A DNA stretch of 64,000 nucleotides from NCBI RefSeq assembly GCF_905147045.1, contig NC_065893.1:1240001-1304000 (forward strand), read 5' to 3'. Shown here one piece after another: positions 11,155 to 24,000 of this stretch (position 1 is its first letter; every line of letters begins with the position of its first letter). The translations under genes were made by a program, and so were the position numbers. Below the pieces are notes generated by a model, which was not told where the DNA came from, ran no database searches, and was given only the letters and a program-made list of their open reading frames with translations. This DNA comes from Nymphalis io. Lineage: Eukaryota; Arthropoda; Insecta; Lepidoptera; Nymphalidae.

Positions 11155-11875
11155 GCTGGGTTTACGTGGCTTTGTGCTAGCCTGCACAATATTCAACCGC
11201 AAAACAAACTTAATATTGTTGACTTCCGGCTTGAAGGGTAATTGAGCCGGTGTAATCAATCAATCAATCAATCAACAGCCAATCGTTGTCCACTGCTGAA
11301 CGTAGGCCTCTCCCAAGGTGCGCCAAAGCTCCCTGTCCTCCGCCTTCCGCATCCAGTGGGTGCCCGCCACCTTCTTAAGGTCGTCGGTCCACCTGGCTGG
11401 AGGGCGCCCTACGCTGCGCTTGCCGATTCGCGGTCTCCACTCTAGGACTCGTCTGCTCCAACGGCCATCGGTCCTACGACATACGTGACCAGCCCACTGC
11501 CACTTCAGCCTGCTAATTTTGTAAGCTATGTCGGTGACTCCGGTTTTTTCCGGATAATCTCATTTCTGATCTTATCCTTCAAAGATACTCCGAGCATAGC
11601 TCGCTCCATAGCACGCTGAGCGACTTTGAATTTGTGGACCAGTCCCGCAGTTAGTGTCCACGTTTCGGCACCGTATGTCATGGCAGGTAAGACGCATTGG
11701 TTGAAGACTTTCGTCGGTGTAAATACAGGGGAATTTACATCTAAGTAACTAAGATTGGTAGCGCATTGATGTTAGGAATGGTTAATATTATTTACAGTAT
11801 CAATGTCCATGGGCGATGGTGACCATACACCAATCAAGTGGCCCCTTTGCTTGGCCGCTTTCCTTGTATATATTT
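11155..11875 (+). repeat. Retroposon family C split by a LINE
   Basis: The first part (GGCTTTGTGC...TTGAAGGGTAATTGAGCC) ends at about 11258 and the second part (GGTGTAAATACAGG, TCAATGTCCATGGGCGATGG) resumes at about 11717. It is a decayed C copy holding the RTE fragment. Confidence 0.8.
11258..11722 (-). mobile_element. RTE-type LINE 3' end (reverse transcriptase C-terminus)
   Basis: The minus strand encodes CVLPAMTYGAETWTLTAGL, then FKVAQRAMERAMLGV, then after a frame break VGRPPARWTDDLKKVAGTHW and LGEAYVQQWTTIG. This is the conserved C-terminal part of insect endonuclease-reverse-transcriptase LINEs. The 3' end is a short (TTGA)n tail, seen on the plus strand as repeated CAAT, as in RTE elements. 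It is 5' truncated and contains an internal frameshift, so it is dead. GGTGTAA on both sides is a target duplication. Confidence 0.88.
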
Positions 11876-13015
11876 ATTAAAGATAATTAAAATAAAAGTA
11901 ATGAGATGGGTTGCAGGGTCAGAAAAACACACATTTTTGTCTCCCTTTGTATAAATATTAAGATAAATATTGTTAATCGCAGACAAGACTCTAGTTCCAT
12001 AAGTCACAGATAGTGTGAGAATGTTGCGCTCGTTAAATAATTCGTTTAATTTTTAAAACAGCTGTTTGAAGCGAGCGACCATCATAAAATATTAATTGGC
12101 TTAACGACGGTTCCATGCACTCGGCCCATATTTGAGTTAATGGTTTTTTTTTTATCACAGATTATGTATAAGTCATAATAAAATTTTAATATAGATGATA
12201 GATAATAAATAATTTTTACTTTTTAAATTAAAAAAATAATATAATTCTTATATGGTAAAAAAATTATTAAGCTATTAAAATTAATTTGTACACGAAAATA
12301 ATTATGTAAATTATTGTTGTATATGTTCATTCATATGTATATAAGAAGAAATTATAATTTAGTTATATCAATACAAATAAATACAATTGAAGTGTCTCTA
12401 TGTGATTACAAAAATACTGCCTCTTTGCAGTTAATACCAAAACAATAGTTTTATTTTTATTTTTGTCTGTCTGTTTTTTTGTCTGTCTGTCCAGGATAAT
12501 CTTTAAAGCGACTAAAAATTACGAATTCAAATAACTGAATTATTGTAAGAATGATTTTAAGGCAACGTTTAGTCTTCACCAACATCGGTTACGTCTACCA
12601 AAAGTTTTTAAAGTTTTTTTTTGTTGTATATATGTTGCAGCGTTGGCCTATAGATGGCGGTGTGCTAAATACGTATAATTTCTGATTTTTTTTCTAATAA
12701 TTGCTCCTGCTTTACCTACGGGCATATGTAGCTTTGTAACGTGTAAGTCATGCCAATGATATCGTTGTCTTAGCAAATGGAAATACTACACCTAATATAG
12801 TATATAAGGACGCATTACGATAGTTCAGTAAATACATTTTTCTTTAATTAACAGAATAATAATAATCACACTCATACCATAAATAAGAAAGGTTGTGTGT
12901 GTTGTGAATATTTGTTACTTTTTCAAACTTTATCACAGCTAAAATATTATATAATTAACATATTTTCTTTTTTATCCCGTTTAATTAGATTTTCGATAAG
13001 GCGAGTATATATATT

Positions 13016-13312
13016 TACTGGGGTTAGAGCCTTGTGCAAGCTCGTCTGGATAGGTACCACCCAATCATCAGATACTCTACCGCAAAACAGCAGTACTTGG
13101 TAGTGTTGTGTTCCGGTTTGAAGGGTGAGTGAGTTCGTCAGTGTAATTACAGGCACAAGGGACATAACATCTTAGTTCCCAAGGTTGGTGGCGCATTGGT
13201 GATGTAAGCGATGGTTAACATTTCTTACAATGCCAATGTTTATAGGCGTTGGTGACCACTTACCACCAGGTGGCCCACCTATATGCTAGTCCGCCTTCCT
13301 ATTCTATAAAAA
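13016..13312 (+). repeat. Retroposon family C
   Basis: ACTGGGGTTAGAGCCTTGTG at the start and CCTTCCTATTCTATAAAAAA at the end. TA-rich DNA lies on both sides. The frames at 12897-13103 (plus) and 12947-13165 (minus) are repeat shadows. Confidence 0.87.
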
Positions 13313-14299
13313 ATACTTATATATAATATAATTATAAAAAGTATTTATTATATATAATATAAATACTTTTTACAATATCAATTAAATAATTAATAATATC
13401 AATAATTTATAATATCAATTAAATTAAATTAATTCAAATTAATTAAGAACTTATTTTCGTATTGCTTGATGCTTTATATTGAATCAGAAATTATTAAAAG
13501 CTTAGCTTTGTAAACAAAGAAAATGTCATTATTTTTGTAAGCGCCCATTTTTGCATAGTTACTCACATATATAAGACTAGGGTACGAAACAATAGACCAC
13601 ACTTAAAACGGCTTTCAAAACGCCGCGACTTGAATTGTAGTTGCACTATTTTAAACGAAAAACGTATAAAGACATGCAAACAGTTGCAGGCAGCTTACAT
13701 CTCAGCAGAATACCTTCTTCTTTTGAAAGAGTTTCTAAAAAAATATTTTACTGCAGTTACATAAAAAATGCTCTTCGAAATTTCTCTGCACTATTTAAAT
13801 TGTTATGTAACACGTTTTATGAATGAAATATGTCTGTGTCGACAATTAATCTATGAGTTAATTTGAACATCCTGTCAATTGAACTCTATATTTCGAGTTC
13901 ATTCGACAATATTAAATGGAAATTCTCATATTCGTGTCATAATATTCAAGTCGTTTATTGAAATTAAAATATATACCTAAAAGAATGTGTGTATGTATTT
14001 TTGTTTTAAATATTATATGATCTGTTTTTTCAAAAGTGTATCTATTTACAATATAATAAATGAGTAAAATATTAAAATGATCTATGTTATCTATGCAAAT
14101 TAAAATATAAATTTGTTTGGACTATTCCAATATACTTTGTTTTAGGCAATTTTAAATAAATTCTTATTATTTAATAAATTTATACTTACATCCTTACTCT
14201 TCTTAAAATAAATAATGAATGAATCTTATTTAATTTTAGTCACAAAAAAACACAAACAAACACAATTTTATTTTATTTCACTATTTTACACAAAAAGTA

Positions 14300-14460
14300 A
14301 ACATGAGTACCAGGCGAGCAGGAGATCTATGGAGGTACGTCACATGTGTATCCCGAAATACGGCCGGGACTCGACTGGGAGAGATAGCAACGTTGTGTGT
14401 AGAAAAAATAGGAGAGTCGGGTCGTCCTTTATTGCTTTCTTGGAAATGGGAGGAGCATAG
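14300..14460. other. GC-richer block of unknown origin
   Basis: It stands out from AT-rich surroundings. Minus-strand words include an AATAAAGG signal followed by ACACACAACG, which would suit the R region of an LTR. No paired LTR, tRNA primer site or open frame was found, so it is left unassigned. Confidence 0.25.
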
Positions 14461-14925
14461 AATAAAAATAAATTTCATATAAAAAGTCGTCTTAATCGTT
14501 TGTTTTATTTGAACCCAAAAGATAGTAAAAAATGCAAGAAACGAAAATAAGTAGACGGTTTAAGAACATTATTATATAAAAAAGCTTAATAAAATAACGT
14601 AGAATTTGTGTTGTTTACAGGCAGGAATTTTCATGCATAGCGTGGATGATTTCTTTCAAATTGAATGCTATTTTGTAAATACCCTGGTAGGGTAGTAAGC
14701 ATCAATAGTAGGTTTTTTTTTAATTTCTTTGTCGTTATTATGTCACAGACCATACTTACTTTGAATCCTATGCTTATAAAGATTGAAGAGGCAACAATTA
14801 AACCGAAGCTTAAAACGATTGACGTCGTTGGTTTTCTACTATATTAACATTTAAAATAAAATGAACATTTTGATAGAACATGTTATCATATCATGTCTGA
14901 ATTTAATTCTATAGTATCGAAACAA

Positions 14926-15165
14926 TTTTTTTTTGGAAATTCTTCAGTAGCAGCCCGGAGTCTGAAAGTTTCAAGTGTGTACACTCTCCTGCCTCGGAAA
15001 GCACGTAAAGGCGCAGGACGCGCCTGGACTTTTTCCAGTCGTGTCGGATTATGAGAGTTAGGGAATAGAGAGTGTACTTGTGTTTACACGCACACTTGTG
15101 CACTATAATATCTCCTGCGTTGTTGGCTAATGGCCGAAATCAGTCTGGAGGACATTATTATTATG
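14926..15165 (+). repeat. SINE family B, 5' truncated
   Basis: AGTAGCAGCCCGGAGTCTGA, CTGCCTCGGAAAGCACGTAA, TAGGGAATAGAGAGTG and CAGTCTGGAGGACATTATTATT. It lacks the tRNA head. A reversed A copy follows directly. Confidence 0.87.
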
Positions 15166-15189
15166 GAAACAATTTATTAATTTTTACTT

Positions 15190-15445
15190 TAAGTAAAATT
15201 CTCTCCCTTTTAGGAGGAGTAGAGCTTATTCCACCACCCTGCTCCAGTGTAGGTTGGTATATACAGCAGAATTTTAGTAAAATTTGACCACATACAGGTT
15301 TCATCACGTTGCTTTCCTTCACCACTGAGTACGATATGTATTATAAAATGTAGAACATGAAAATTCCGTGGTGTTTGCCCGGGTATGAATCCGCGACCAT
15401 TGGTTAAGATTCACGCATTGTAACCAATGGGTCATCTCGGTTAAC
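15190..15445 (-). repeat. SINE family A
   Basis: Reverse of A: GGAGTAGAGCTTATTCCACC, CTTTCCTTCACC, then GTTTGCCCGGGTATGAATCC and CAATGGGTCATCTCGG. The tRNA head is complete at the right end; its 3' end is lost at the left. Confidence 0.82.
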
Positions 15446-16184
15446 TTAATTTTAAATATAAGAATAATTTTGTACCTAATATATTAAATGTACATGCAAA
15501 ACACGCGAAACTTTTCATTGCATTGATAGTCTTGGTACAATATAGAACTTCTATTTTGTAGATGAAACACTGTCTTTATATATTTGTCTATACTTCAGTT
15601 AAACAAAATAATGTTCATTCATAGACGATTTCAAGAGTTCTTTACAAAGTCAGCAAAAAGAATCGCTTAGTCGGTTGTTAACCCTGTATAAAAACAATGC
15701 GTCCCATCAACACAAAGTGTTGACGAGCGAAATATGTAAACATATCAGGAGGCTTTGCACCAGGAAAACATCGTTGGTTTGGAGATACAAAAAATATTGT
15801 TTCAAATGAATTTGAATGTTATTGATCTATGATTATAGTTTATTTTCGTTTGAACTATTTGTACTAGGGGAGGGTGCAATTCAATAAACGAGGCGACACG
15901 GTGGCGGGCGCTGGATTTCAATATGAGTGTTTGCACCACACTGCAACCGCTTTATAGAGTATATTGTGTAATATTAGCAAATGAAATTCATGCCATCCAC
16001 TTTTACGATATTTATCTGGAATGAATAAATAATATTATAACATTGCGTTTGTGTTGTATATTTAGGTATATGTGTGCGTTTGCTTATCCAGTATCGAGAT
16101 TCATACATTATGCACATTTTTTTTAGAATTCAATCGTTTCTCGGAATAATGATATTTTTTTGGCTGCTTATCAATACTGATATT

Positions 16185-16340
16185 GTAAATGCGAAAGTAA
16201 CTCTGTGTGGTTTCACGCACCACTGAACCGATTTTGATGAAATTTGGTATGGAGCAAGCTTGAACCCAAAGAAAGAACATGAGGTACTTTTTACCTCACA
16301 CCTCCCTCTATAGCTCGAGGGAAGGCGAAACTTGGTTAAT
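16185..16340 (+). repeat. MITE-like family F
   Basis: AATGCGAAAGTAACTCTGTG, then CACTGAACCGATTTTGATGA and AATTTGGTATGGAGCAAGCT. The best-preserved left half of F here. Confidence 0.65.
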
Positions 16341-16715
16341 AATGCTATAAATGATGTTGTTTTTTGTAAACCCTACTTTAGTTGGTTTCATTGTACTTAT
16401 TACTGTAATTTGTTTTTGATAAATACGTTGTTTTTATCATATAATACTGGTATGCTATCAAGCTTCGAGCTAGTACGAGTTCGAGCTATAGTTCGAGGCG
16501 TTAAACAAATACAATTGATATAATATTGTCACTTAATCGGTAATAATATCGATTATCCTCACCAATAATCGACCGGTATCAAATGCCTCATTAATGGATT
16601 CCCAATTTACATGAATGCATAGAATATTTAAGGGATTTATTTTTACCTTTTTAAAATTTTTAATTTCACACACGTCGTACCTAGGGTAAGCAATTTGATT
16701 TTTATTTATTTATTT

Positions 16716-16997
16716 ATATAGAATAGGAAGGCGGACGAGCATATGGGCCACCTGATGGTAAGTGGTCACCAACGCCCATAGACATTGGCATTGTAAGAAA
16801 TGTTAACCATCGATTAAATCACCAATGCGCCACCAACCGTGGAAACTAACATGTTATGTCCCTTGTGCCTGTAATTACACTGGCTCCTTTCAAACCGGAA
16901 CAAAACAATACCAAGTACTGCTGTTTTGCGGTAGAATATCTGATAAGTGGGTGGTACGTACCCAGACGAGCTTGCACAAAAGCCCCACCACAAGTAA
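16716..16997 (-). repeat. Retroposon family C
   Basis: ATAGAATAGGAAGGCGGACG at the left, CCAGACGAGCTTGCACAAA at the right. Its A-tail side is TTTATTTATTTATTTATA. Confidence 0.88.
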
Positions 16998-17059
16998 ATG
17001 AGTAAAGATGCTTATGATATGCGTAACAGCAGAATGATATACATATTTACATATATAAT

Positions 17060-17145
17060 TACTAAGATTCCCAGCGGGAATCGAACCCGCAACCCCGGAG
17101 AGGAGGGCAGGGTCACTACAAAATTCCACCAACGTCATGATTGAT
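17060..17145 (-). repeat. tRNA-like SINE head, separate family
   Basis: The minus strand carries GCGGGTTCGATTCCCGC, a perfect T-arm and B-box, preceded by CCTCCTCTCCGGGGTT. The 5' half does not fold as a tRNA, so this is a SINE head and not a tRNA gene. It directly follows the C copy. Confidence 0.5.
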
Positions 17146-17571
17146 TTCGACTAAATTTAATGCGGTAAAAACCTATAAAATTTTCTTTTATTTATAGATT
17201 TCTCTCTTTCTGTCATTATTCATTTGACATTCGAAAGAAGAAGACGACATCATTCACGTAAAAAAACATTTATAAATGTGTAAAGCCGATACTTTGCATA
17301 TTTTAAAATTGATATTTAATTACGTTTATGTAATCACATATGCGTGTTTGCGATTTTTTGCGTGTCAATGACTGTGTAATTATATTATATAAATTATTAT
17401 GTATTATTAATGCAATTATACAAACATGCAATACATAAAACTGTATTCAGTTTTTAAATAATAACCTTCATAATAAGTTACATTAGTCAAATGTATAACG
17501 TTTTTATATTTTTACAAAGTATATAAAAATATGAGCCTAGACCGCAGCAGCTAGAACAGAATATATAATTT

Positions 17572-17821
17572 ATGAGCTCAGTGGTTAGAACGCGTGATTC
17601 TTATCCGAAGATTTCGGGTCCATACCCGGGCGAGCTCTACTGAGACTTCTTGTGCTTGCCTTTAAAATTCATATTGTGTTCGGTGGTGAAGAATATCATG
17701 AGGAAATTTCCATGAGTGGGATGAATTTCGGCTAACTACCACCAATCCTCATTAGAGTGGTGGCATAAGCTCCGAAATACTCACTTCAAGAGGAGATGCC
17801 TTTGCCCAGCTGTGAACAATT
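17572..17821 (+). repeat. SINE family A, diverged
   Basis: GAGCTCAGTGGTTAGAACGC, then ATACCCGGGCGAGC, GAGGAAATTTCCATGAGTGG and TGCCTTTGCCCAGC. Many substitutions against 57548. Confidence 0.75.
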
Positions 17822-17894
17822 AACTATTATGTTAATATTTTAATAACAATTTACCTTGAATCGATCGTGTGTAAGGGTCATTATAATTAAAATT

Positions 17895-18110
17895 CTCAGT
17901 ATGGAGGAAGTTTCTAGTGTCACACTACCGTTCCCCGGAAAGAAACGCACATTGATTTTCTTGTGCCTGGTAGCACTCCGAACGTGATGGATTCATCCAT
18001 CAGAGATGCGTGAACCTTTGATTGTTTTTCCTTATACTTTTGCATTATTCCTAATATCTCCTCTGCACCGGCTGCGGTAGCCGAAATAAGGTCTGGAGTA
18101 CTTTTAATAT
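17895..18110 (+). repeat. SINE family B, strongly diverged
   Basis: CCCCGGAAAGAAACGCAC, then AATATCTCCTCTGCACCGG and GCGGTAGCCGAAATAAGGTC keep the order of the B body. No head. Confidence 0.6.
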
Positions 18111-18618
18111 TTTTATTTTACTTTTAAATATAAATTACATTACATTTTCAATGATTGTGTTTGATAAAAACCATAAAGGTATAACATTTTCACGATAGAA
18201 TCAAATAACGGAATCCTTTCTAATCTTTACATTTTTTTCTTATTTATACCTACTCGTAATGCTACAAAAATGAGACAAAAAATAGATAGTTAATTATTAA
18301 CAAATTTCAAAGTACCATCGTTTTTTGTAAAAACCTTTCGTTAATTTTCTTTAAAGGTATAAATGCTTTCTAAATTTTCTACTTTTTTTCTCGCGATAAA
18401 TCACATCTCCTATCGCAGTTCACCCATGTTACAAACAAATCATGTAGTATATATTTCTTAAATAAATCTTAAGTAAATAAGTGGCTGCAGCGCTGTTGAG
18501 ACGAGAGGACTATGGAAACAATTTTGACAGCGTTTTGTATTAATTATTACATTTTAGTTAGAAGCACTTTACCATATTCTTTAGGATAATTTGTAAAATA
18601 TGTGCATTACGTTACATT

Positions 18619-18932
18619 TTACTGGTGGTAGGGCTTTGTGCAAGCTCTACTGGGCTGGTACTACTCAACCAATCCAGACGAGCTCTCAGATATTCTACCG
18701 TAAAACAGCAGTACTTGGTATTGTTGTGTTCTGGTTTGAAGGGTAAGTGAGCCAGTGTAATTACAGGCACAAGGGACATAACATCTTAGTTGTTCAAGAT
18801 TGGTGGCGCATTGGCGATGTAAGCGATGGTTAACGTTTCTTACAATGCCTATGTCTATGGGCGTTGGTGACCACTTACCATCAGGTGGCCCATATGCTCG
18901 TCCATCTACCTATATTATAGAAAAAAAAAACG
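18619..18932 (+). repeat. Retroposon family C with internal inverted segment
   Basis: ACTGGTGGTAGGGCTTTGTG to ATTATAGAAAAAAAAAA. In place of the normal CCACCCACTCATCAG it has CTACTCAACCAATCCAGACG followed by AGCTCTCAG; CCAGACGAGCT is the reverse complement of AGCTCGTCTGG found 30 bp earlier in the family. Confidence 0.85.
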
Positions 18933-19519
18933 AAAAAATTATAATACTGCCGGTCGTTATAGACAAAAAAAAAACATGAGATCGCGTAGCGAGAGAGAGG
19001 GTAAGGGTCGTGCGAGTCTAATCTAAAATTTTGCTGAAAGCGTAACATATAAACTCGTTTTCGCCTTAGTTAGAATTGATTTGATATAAGCTTACAAATA
19101 ACCTGATAAGGAACTTCAAAAGAAGGACCACCCAATAACATCCAACGACGTGTGGGTAGACAAATTGACTTATAATGGTAGCTTAATGTAACTTAATCTT
19201 TACCCGCATTGGGGTTGACTAATTTCTGGGAATTATAATTCATCATCTTTGATCTTATTGCTTGGAGGTAGTTCTTACAATTTGTTCAGAATTATTGATT
19301 ATTTATTTAAATAGTACGTAAAAAAATGTTATAAGGAGTATTATATTAATCATATTTGTATTTTTTTGTTTATTATGGAAATAATTACATACTTTAGTGA
19401 TATATAATATAAAATCAGTGTAATGACAATCAAGTAAATAAGCATGATATTTTAAACCACGAATAATATTAAAAAAATGTGTAAAATTGTATTCTAGTAT
19501 AGCCGCTTATATGTATATA

Positions 19520-19760
19520 ACAATAGAGCTTTTTACAAGCATATCTGAGTAGGTAATTCCACTCATCATATTCTTCCGCAAAGCAGCAATACTTGGAATT
19601 GTTGTGTCCACATTTGCCCGATGAGTGAATCAGTTTACCTACAGGCACAAGGGACATAACATTTTAGGTCTCATGGTGGCGTATTGAACGATTAATATGG
19701 CAGTGGTGACCATAATGGCAAACTACCAGGTGACCGATTTGGTAGTCATTCTATCTATTT
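19520..19760 (+). repeat. Retroposon family C, old copy
   Basis: ATATCTGAGTAGGTAATTCC, TTCCGCAAAGCAGCAATACT, CAGGCACAAGGGACATAACA. Many small deletions; the A tail is lost. Confidence 0.7.
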
Positions 19761-20199
19761 TAAATAAAATAAATATTAGTTTTTAAAAGTTGAAATGAGA
19801 AACAACATACTTTTAACAATTTATTGTGTTCACAAAACTGGATATGTTGATATGTACAAAAATACATCTTATACGTAAGATTACAAACTTAGTTATAAAT
19901 ATTACAATAATGACCCTGGTATAATCGAATCATAAAATGTATTGTAATTATAAATATAATTATATAATAATAAAGCTACTAACCTACAGCAAATAACTTC
20001 ACATGCGTGATTAAATTACCAGACAGTATTAAAAAAATGTTATATAACTAATACTGATATTTAGTATGTTAGTTTGTCTTGTAAGCAGCGAGAAAGCTGT
20101 GTGCAAAATTTCAGTGCTATCGGATGTGTGGAACTAGTTTAAAAGTCATTCTCATGATTTTACTCACTCATAAAAGATTGTAAATATTTGCTAAATTGA

Positions 20200-20440
20200 T
20201 CCGAGATGGTCCAGTAGATAGAAAACTTGAATCTTAACCGAAGATTGCAGGTTCAAGCCGGTCACTGAGGTTTGTTATGCTTAATATGTGTGTATATTCA
20301 TCTTAAGCTCATTCGGTTAAGGAAACATCGTAAAAATACATGACTGTGTCAAATCCACCAACTCGTTTTTGAGTAGCATGACGGAATAAGCTTCAAACCT
20401 ACTCCAATGAGAAAGCCTTTGGCTAGCTTGAGACATGTAT
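20200..20440 (+). repeat. SINE family A, diverged
   Basis: CCGAGATGGTCCAGTAGATA, then ATTGCAGGTTCAAGCCGG, and late words ATAAGCTTCAAACCTACTCC. It lies just downstream of the ACE-like stop codon. Confidence 0.7.
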
Positions 20441-20893
20441 CATTGTGCGTGTGTGTTACCTTAAATTTCACTTAAGGATTTCAATAAAAAAAATAATTGT
20501 TTTTTTTTTATTATAAGGACTCATTTTGCAAATTATTTTAAAAAGTTATTCTGTTTTGAAATCATAATTTTAAGATTGTATGTATAATGTAACTTTTTTA
20601 TATTAATTTATTTTAATGTGTTTTATTGAATTAATAATATTTGTAAAATAATGTTATAATATCAATAACATAATAAAGAATAATAACGATATATTTAATT
20701 TGTACATAGACATTACACATAATATTGTTCTAAAACTATTTCTTATTTACACATAAAATAATAAAAATTAAATATTGCAACTTTTTGATAAATCACAAAT
20801 CTTATATTATTAAAATATGCCACAGTATTAAAAATCTTAATTTTTTCGCGTTTTAAGTTATAAAGAGAATCGACCTAAGTTCACATTATGCTT

Positions 20894-21020
20894 TTATCGC
20901 CAATGCATTCCAACGACCATCAGAGCTGATGACAGAAGCAAGGTAAAGAAGCTGGTGATCCCAATGCTACTGGCTGCATTGTAGAATCCTCCATACACTT
21001 GCAGACCAGCTGTCTCGATG
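20894..21020 (-). CDS. Ance-like: ACE-like terminal exon with hydrophobic C-terminal anchor and stop
   Basis: After the acceptor TTTTTTCCAG the frame reads IETAGLQVYGGFYNAASS, then a hydrophobic run of about 20 residues (ITSFFTLLLSSALMVVG), then MHWR and a TAA stop at 20896-20894. Such a tail is absent from soluble insect Ance. It could be a GPI-attachment signal (small residues NAASS as a possible site) or a single membrane span with a 3-4 residue tail. The family assignment comes from the exons before it; this exon shows no homology by itself. Confidence 0.87.
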
Positions 21021-24000
21021 CTGGAAAAAATATTTGTGTTAAAATAGGTTTTGAAAATATTAATATATAACATAATCCTATATATAAAAATGGATTTTGG
21101 TATTTCTGTTTAAGATTGATAAACTTGAATAACATTTGATGACCATACTGATTGTAGTATACACACATCTACAATATGTATTGATTAGTATTTTATAATA
21201 TGAAAAATATAAGTCGAGATGGCGTAGTGGTTAGAACGCGTGAATCTTAACCGATGATCGTGGGTTCAAACCCGGGCAAGCACCACTGAATTTTCATGTG
21301 CTTAATTTGTGTTTATAATTCATCTCGTGCTTGACGGTGAAGGAAAACATCGTGAAGAAACCTGCATGTGTCTGATTTCATTGAAATTCTGCCACATGTG
21401 TATTCTACCAACCCGCATTGGAGCAGCGAAGTGGAATAAGCTCCAAACCTTCTCCTCAAAAGGGAGAGAAGGCCTTAGCAGTGGGACATTAACAGGCTGT
21501 TACTGTAATATGAATATATATTATCTGTGTATCGATCTGTCATTTTGGATTACGCACATCGCGGAGCGCCGGCAAATAGAATATATATATAATGGTATTG
21601 GCGCAAAGTGAAGACGGTGTGTGTGCATAGCGAGTTGATATATACAGTATAATATGTATAATTTAATTTGTAATACCGATATTACGAATTGAGTTAAATC
21701 ACGGTTAAAAGGTGAACATTACACTGATCACCACAAAAGTTATTCTGTATATTAACATAGCAAACCTTCATCATATCAACTTTATTGTAACTTTCTACTA
21801 TGTGCATAGGAGCATCTATATATGTATGTACATTCTTGTGATAAGGTTTTTATTCTATGTCAGACGCATCAATGCTATCTGTTAAATCAAATCAAAATAT
21901 ACTTTATTCAAGTAGGCTTTTGCGAGCATTTTTGAACCATCAACCAGTCATTTTACAAAATTACGTTAAATTTAAAGCAACCACAGGTCCGGACTGTAGT
22001 TTCTACCAAGAAACTCATTATGAACTCTTTTTCGACCATCAGGTTAAAGTTTCGACCGTAAACAATAATAATTATAATAAAAGTAGTATTTATTCTCCAT
22101 GGAAATCAGTGAACACTTTGTATTTCATTATTATTATTACTTCACAATTTTTTATCGTTAACCCTTTATCGAGTAATATTTACTAATTAAACTTAACTTT
22201 TAAATTTATTAATTGACAAAGCTAAAAGTGTTTAAGGAATTTTATAATTTAGTTAAATATTGATCTCTCTTTCTAACATAATTGATTTGATATTCGAAAG
22301 TACAAGAAAACATTGTCTACTCATCACCGCTTGAACATTAATCGGTAAAGCCGTTAATGACTATGGAGATTGCCTATCTGCTTGATTGGACAAATATTTT
22401 GACCACATATCAAATTACGTGATATATATAACTAATTCAGTTCCATGAAAAAAATACAAAAAGGCTTGGAAAAATTGTAATTGCGTTGTAATTTTGTTTA
22501 ATATATTTTGGCATATATGGCAAATAGCCTTACCTGAATTTGCAATAGTCTCCATCATAGCTCCAGCCCAAATATTCTCCAGTCCTCAAGTTTTCACTAC
22601 GAAGCCACTCCTCCAGTGGTCTGAAGTAGTCTCTGAGCGCTTCACCGCTGAGTTTGCCTTCACCAATCGTCTCTTGGAGGACTTGAGACCAGGGTAGAGA
22701 GGAACCGCGCTCCATGATGCGCCTGGAAGACAATTTATTTAGTTAATATGTTGAAATAGTAATAGAAAAATCGGAATCTGTCTTAATAAATAAGGACAAT
22801 ACTACATTGCAATGTACAATTTATTTAAGAATACACTTTTTTTCATTTAAAGCTAAGATGGGTTATTATACTTTTTTCATTTATAAAAACTTTTTATAAA
22901 ACCTTAAGAAAATTCTGGTGTTCCAATTTTAAATCAAGTATGTAGCTCTGATTCTTAATAAAGAATTATTACTGGCTAGTAAAATTTAAATTTAGAATAA
23001 TATAACCAAACAACAATTGCATTTAGTTTGTATTAAATAATTTTTATTGATTATAGATAAAATAAAATAAAACGATTCAGTAAAATAAAGCTAACAATTC
23101 ACATCATATTTGCGTGGAAAGTTGACTTATTAGCCTAATTAATCATTTGCAATAATTAAACGTAAAACGAAAACATAATCGCAATATAATATACGTTATA
23201 TCCTTTACTAGTGCGTAAAATAAAAATATGATAATTATTGGTACGATTTTTTTCTTCTAATTATAGCAATAAACCATTATAACTGGTTGGTTTAACTGAT
23301 TAATGTGAAGTTTCGTATGGTATCCAGGGCGTTGTAATTAAACCTCTGATTGAATGCTTAGGCTTTGATCCGTGAAATATGAAAAATTGATTGGATTCAC
23401 GGTATTATATTTCGTAGCTTTGTTGGATGGTTGTTAAACTGTGTCTATAGTGGATAGCTTTTTTTTTTAATAAAACCTCTTTGGGCGAGTTGAGTGAAAT
23501 TTCAAGGTCGAAGTGCAGTTTGGGTGAAATGTTTCCAACGTTAAAAGGTTGCGTTCCTGTCGAGTTTCAAGCGCTTGATAGTTTTATTTATTTTGATATA
23601 AGAGTATTCAAAAAATGTAATAATTTCCATGATCAATAATACCATTTCATTTACACATTCGTATCGGTTCATTGTACTCGTAGTATATTCTAGAACTATA
23701 GTATCGAACTGGGACATTTCTTAGTCTTTTCTTACATAACTTATTCTATACATTTACTTGTACACTAATCTCGGTGTCGATTAAACGAGAAAGTAGACCG
23801 ATCAAGGAAGAGGTAGGCTGCTTAACAATTTGCATAACACGTATCAATAACGGTATTGTTTTACAATAATAATAATTTTGAAACAGAAGCGTTATAAATA
23901 ATATCTTTATATGAACCAATTGTCTTTTTTAATCAAGATAATTTGTACTACAAGGTTATTGTGAAAGCAATGGATATTGTCGTTATATGTCAAATACTGA

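Larger units (their letters stand above)
4622..20893. other. Intergenic region between the ACE-like and Nimrod-like genes
   Basis: About 16 kb with no convincing exon on either strand. It holds the C, A, B, D, LINE and MITE copies listed below, TA-rich tracts, and AT-rich DNA (4625-5560, 6130-7740, 9530-10970, 12000-12990, 13320-14920) in which I see nothing functional. The ACE 3' UTR and the Nimrod-like promoter must be inside but are not recognised. Confidence 0.7.
21021..22533 (-). other. ACE-like intron (last)
   Basis: 1.5 kb bounded by GTAAGG at 22533 and TTTTTTCCAG at 21021. It contains the SINE A at 21205 and a family E fragment at 21884. No further exon is needed because the phases already match. 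Confidence 0.85.

Noticed and set aside
20601..20630. ACE-like poly-A signal (TTTATT on plus)
   Set aside because: Such hexamers are common in AT-rich DNA; nothing else marks the cleavage site.
22494..22697. Plus-strand 67-codon frame
   Set aside because: Antisense shadow of the ACE-like exon.
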